Translations under genes and position numbers: made by a program
NCBI GenBank assembly: GCA_018711005.1
Contig: DVIT01000064.1
Location: forward strand, 1 to 43,066
Source of the DNA: Candidatus Scybalocola faecigallinarum
Lineage (GTDB): Bacteria; Bacillota; Clostridia; Lachnospirales; Lachnospiraceae
Reading direction: 5' to 3'
DNA: 43,066 nucleotides
Part shown: positions 41,868 through 43,066 of the stretch, piece by piece
How positions within the stretch are numbered: position 1 is the stretch's first letter
Layout of the letters: every line of letters begins with the position of its first letter
Notes under the pieces: model-generated
Told to the model about the DNA's origin: nothing
Database searches by the model: none
The model's input: only the letters and a program-made list of their open reading frames with translations

Positions 41868-42812
41868 ATGGCAGTTTTCCGAGTTGAGAGAAATACGGGC
41901 TATACCGTTATGAGCAACCACCACTTGCGCAATAAGGAACTCACCTTAAAGGCAAAAGGCTTGCTTTCGCAAATGCTGTCTTTGCCCGAAGATTGGGATT
42001 ATACCCTTGCGGGCTTATCTCACATCAACCGGGAGAAGATCGACGCAATCCGCGAAGCGGTCAAAGAACTTGAAAAAGCCGGATATATCGTCCGCAGCCG
42101 GGAACGCGACGAGAAAGGACGTTTGCGCGGTGCGGATTATGTCATATACGAGCAGCCGCAGCCCAAAGAGCCGGAAGCAGCTACCAGCAGCGAACAGCCG
42201 CCTACATCGGATTTACCTACATTGGAAAATCCAACATTGGATAATCCAACGTTGGAAAAACCTACGTTGGAAAAACCTACGTTGGAAAATCCAACGCAAT
42301 TAAATAAAGATATATCAAGTAAAGAACAATCAATTACTGATTTATCAAGTACCCATTCCATTCCTTTCCATTCCCTAAATCCCTTGCCTTATGAGCAGGA
42401 CGAAGCGGCTGCGCCGCCGGAAAGGAAAAGAACGGAAGCGAAAACAAACAGTGCAATAGAGATTTATCGGGAAATCATCAAAGAAAACATCGACTATGAC
42501 ATTCTCATTCAAGACCCCAAAATGGATAAAGACCGTTTGGACGAGATTGTAGAAATCATGCTGGAAACCGTCTGCACAGCCCGAAAGACAATCCGTATCG
42601 CCGGGGACGACTACCCCGCCGAACTTGTCAAATCAAAGTTTATGAAGCTGAATAGCAGCCACGTTGAGTTTGTTTTGGACTGCATGAGGGAGAACACAAC
42701 CAAAATCCGCAACATCAAGCAGTATCTAAAAGCGGTGCTGTTCAACGCACCGAGTACCATTGACAGCTACTATACCGCCCTTGTCAATCACGACTTTTAC
42801 GGCAGCAAATGA
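41868..42812 (+). CDS. Replication initiator-like protein (RepA_N N-terminus, DUF6017 C-terminus)
   Basis: Protein of 314 residues encoded near the left end of the conjugative element. The N-terminal 85 residues are a winged-helix replisome-organiser or RepA_N-like domain (NTGYTVMSNHHLRNKELTLKAKGLLSQMLSLPEDWDYTLAGL). The middle (about 112-142) is a pentapeptide repeat Pro-Thr-Leu-Glu-Asn/Lys encoded by 15-bp DNA repeats. The C-terminus (about 195-312) matches the domain called DUF6017 (IYREIIKENIDYD to YYTALVNHDFYGSK). GAAAGGAAG precedes the ATG. In RepA_N plasmids the origin iterons lie within the initiator gene itself, and the repeat here occupies the comparable place. Confidence 0.85.
   Translation: MAVFRVERNTGYTVMSNHHLRNKELTLKAKGLLSQMLSLPEDWDYTLAGLSHINREKIDAIREAVKELEKAGYIVRSRERDEKGRLRGADYVIYEQPQPKEPEAATSSEQPPTSDLPTLENPTLDNPTLEKPTLEKPTLENPTQLNKDISSKEQSITDLSSTHSIPFHSLNPLPYEQDEAAAPPERKRTEAKTNSAIEIYREIIKENIDYDILIQDPKMDKDRLDEIVEIMLETVCTARKTIRIAGDDYPAELVKSKFMKLNSSHVEFVLDCMRENTTKIRNIKQYLKAVLFNAPSTIDSYYTALVNHDFYGSK
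42201..42305. repeat. 15-bp tandem repeats inside the initiator gene, iteron-like
   Basis: Units begin at 42201, 42216, 42231, 42246, 42261, 42276 and (degenerate) 42291. The central consensus is CCWACGTTGGAAAAW. Most units contain a CCAACGTTGG-type palindrome or half of it. They encode the peptide repeat Pro-Thr-Leu-Glu-Asn/Lys. They may act as DNA sites as well as a protein linker. Confidence 0.8.
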
Positions 42813-42848
42813 GCATAGCCGCAGTTTACCGGGAAAGGAGTTGATACC

Positions 42849-43066
42849 TTGCAGGAGGAAGTAACCCAAAAAACGATTGCCCTATCCGTCAACGTGGGAA
42901 AAGGCACGGCAAGGCTTACCGAACAGGCGTTGCAGAAAGCAATCAAGAAGTTTTTGGAGCAGAAAAGCAAAGCCCCGCATGGGAAACAGACCATGCGGCA
43001 GCTTATGAAGCAAAATGCGGGTGTTTCCAACATCGAGATCACCGACAGCAATATCAAAGCCTTTGA
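42849..43066 (+). CDS. PcfB-like protein (DUF3801), 3' end outside window
   Basis: The first 72 residues are visible: QEEVTQKTIALSVNVGKGTARLTEQ and LEQKSKAPHGKQTMRQLMKQ, as in PcfB/DUF3801 proteins, which accompany relaxosome and coupling-protein genes in conjugative elements. The start is a TTG at 42849 with AAAGGAG 8 bp upstream. It follows the initiator gene by 36 bp in the same direction and is probably in one operon with the transfer genes that should follow. Confidence 0.8.
   Translation, partial: MQEEVTQKTIALSVNVGKGTARLTEQALQKAIKKFLEQKSKAPHGKQTMRQLMKQNAGVSNIEITDSNIKAF

Larger units (their letters stand above)
41540..43066 (+). mobile_element. Left end of a Tn1549-like integrative conjugative element
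   Basis: From about 41540 the host kinase frame ends. The next genes are the replication-initiator-like protein and a PcfB/DUF3801 protein, the order found at the start of Tn1549-type elements in Clostridia. The region 41622-41867 has no gene but holds two stem-loops (AAAGGG-CG/CG-CCCTTT at about 41629-41662 and an AAAAGCC/GGCTTTT hairpin at about 41737-41766). The exact terminal base cannot be fixed without the other end. Confidence 0.75.

Noticed and set aside
42201-42305. CRISPR-like regular repeats
   Set aside because: The 15-bp units are contiguous with no spacers and lie in frame inside a gene.

Overview
This window looks like a chromosomal segment of an anaerobic gut Clostridia, most likely Lachnospiraceae. 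The signs are AGGAGG-type ribosome binding sites, moderate GC, YesM/YesN-type sugar-sensing two-component systems, AraC-controlled glycosidases, a K+-dependent membrane pyrophosphatase, a desulfoferrodoxin and a Tn1549-type conjugative element. The assignment rests on gene content and style, not on a marker gene.

Layout. 1-1302 is the end of an integrase-bearing mobile element that appears to have cut off the 3' half of an AlbA/Schlafen-domain regulator gene (1251-2102). Its operator-rich upstream region (2103-2636) leads into an AT-rich accessory block: a DUF4869-like protein, a P-loop ATPase and a large SF2 helicase with two predicted membrane segments (2637-6828). A decayed TetR gene and an internally shortened AI-2E-family membrane protein follow. 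8483-16475 is a carbohydrate uptake locus: YesN-like regulator, YesM-like kinase, an overlapping solute-binding lipoprotein, then a second binding protein and two permeases without an ATPase. 16653-17998 holds a small XRE regulator and an unrecognised gene. 18112-21469 is a GH3 beta-glucosidase divergent from an AraC regulator. 21624-26924 carries two Ser/Thr kinases with different extracellular domains (Ig-like and OmpA-like), with the wreck of an OmpA-like lipoprotein gene between them. Then come a membrane pyrophosphatase, an AraC/GH31 alpha-xylosidase/MBL hydrolase cluster, a VanS/VanR-like pair whose regulator lacks much of its receiver domain, desulfoferrodoxin, a decayed XRE-TPR regulator, a sugar O-acetyltransferase divergent from a LysR regulator, an SCP2 protein divergent from a TetR regulator, and a YesM-like kinase cut off near 41540 by the left end of a Tn1549-like element (replication initiator, PcfB-like protein).

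How it fits together. Most of the chromosomal part is sensing, import and hydrolysis of oligosaccharides, with each enzyme set paired to its own regulator. The kinase block and pyrophosphatase point to envelope sensing and membrane energetics. Both ends of the window are mobile-element junctions that truncated host genes. A recurring oddity is that several genes (AI-2E transporter, VanR-like regulator, XRE-TPR regulator, OmpA lipoprotein, TetR) lack discrete internal or 5' blocks relative to their families, often with the frame kept. The strongest candidates for new biology are the kinase/OmpA block, the membrane-tethered helicase module, the recombination-site-like arms at 1266-1302, the mirrored divergent promoters at 37772-37856, and the iteron-like 15-bp repeats inside the replication initiator gene.
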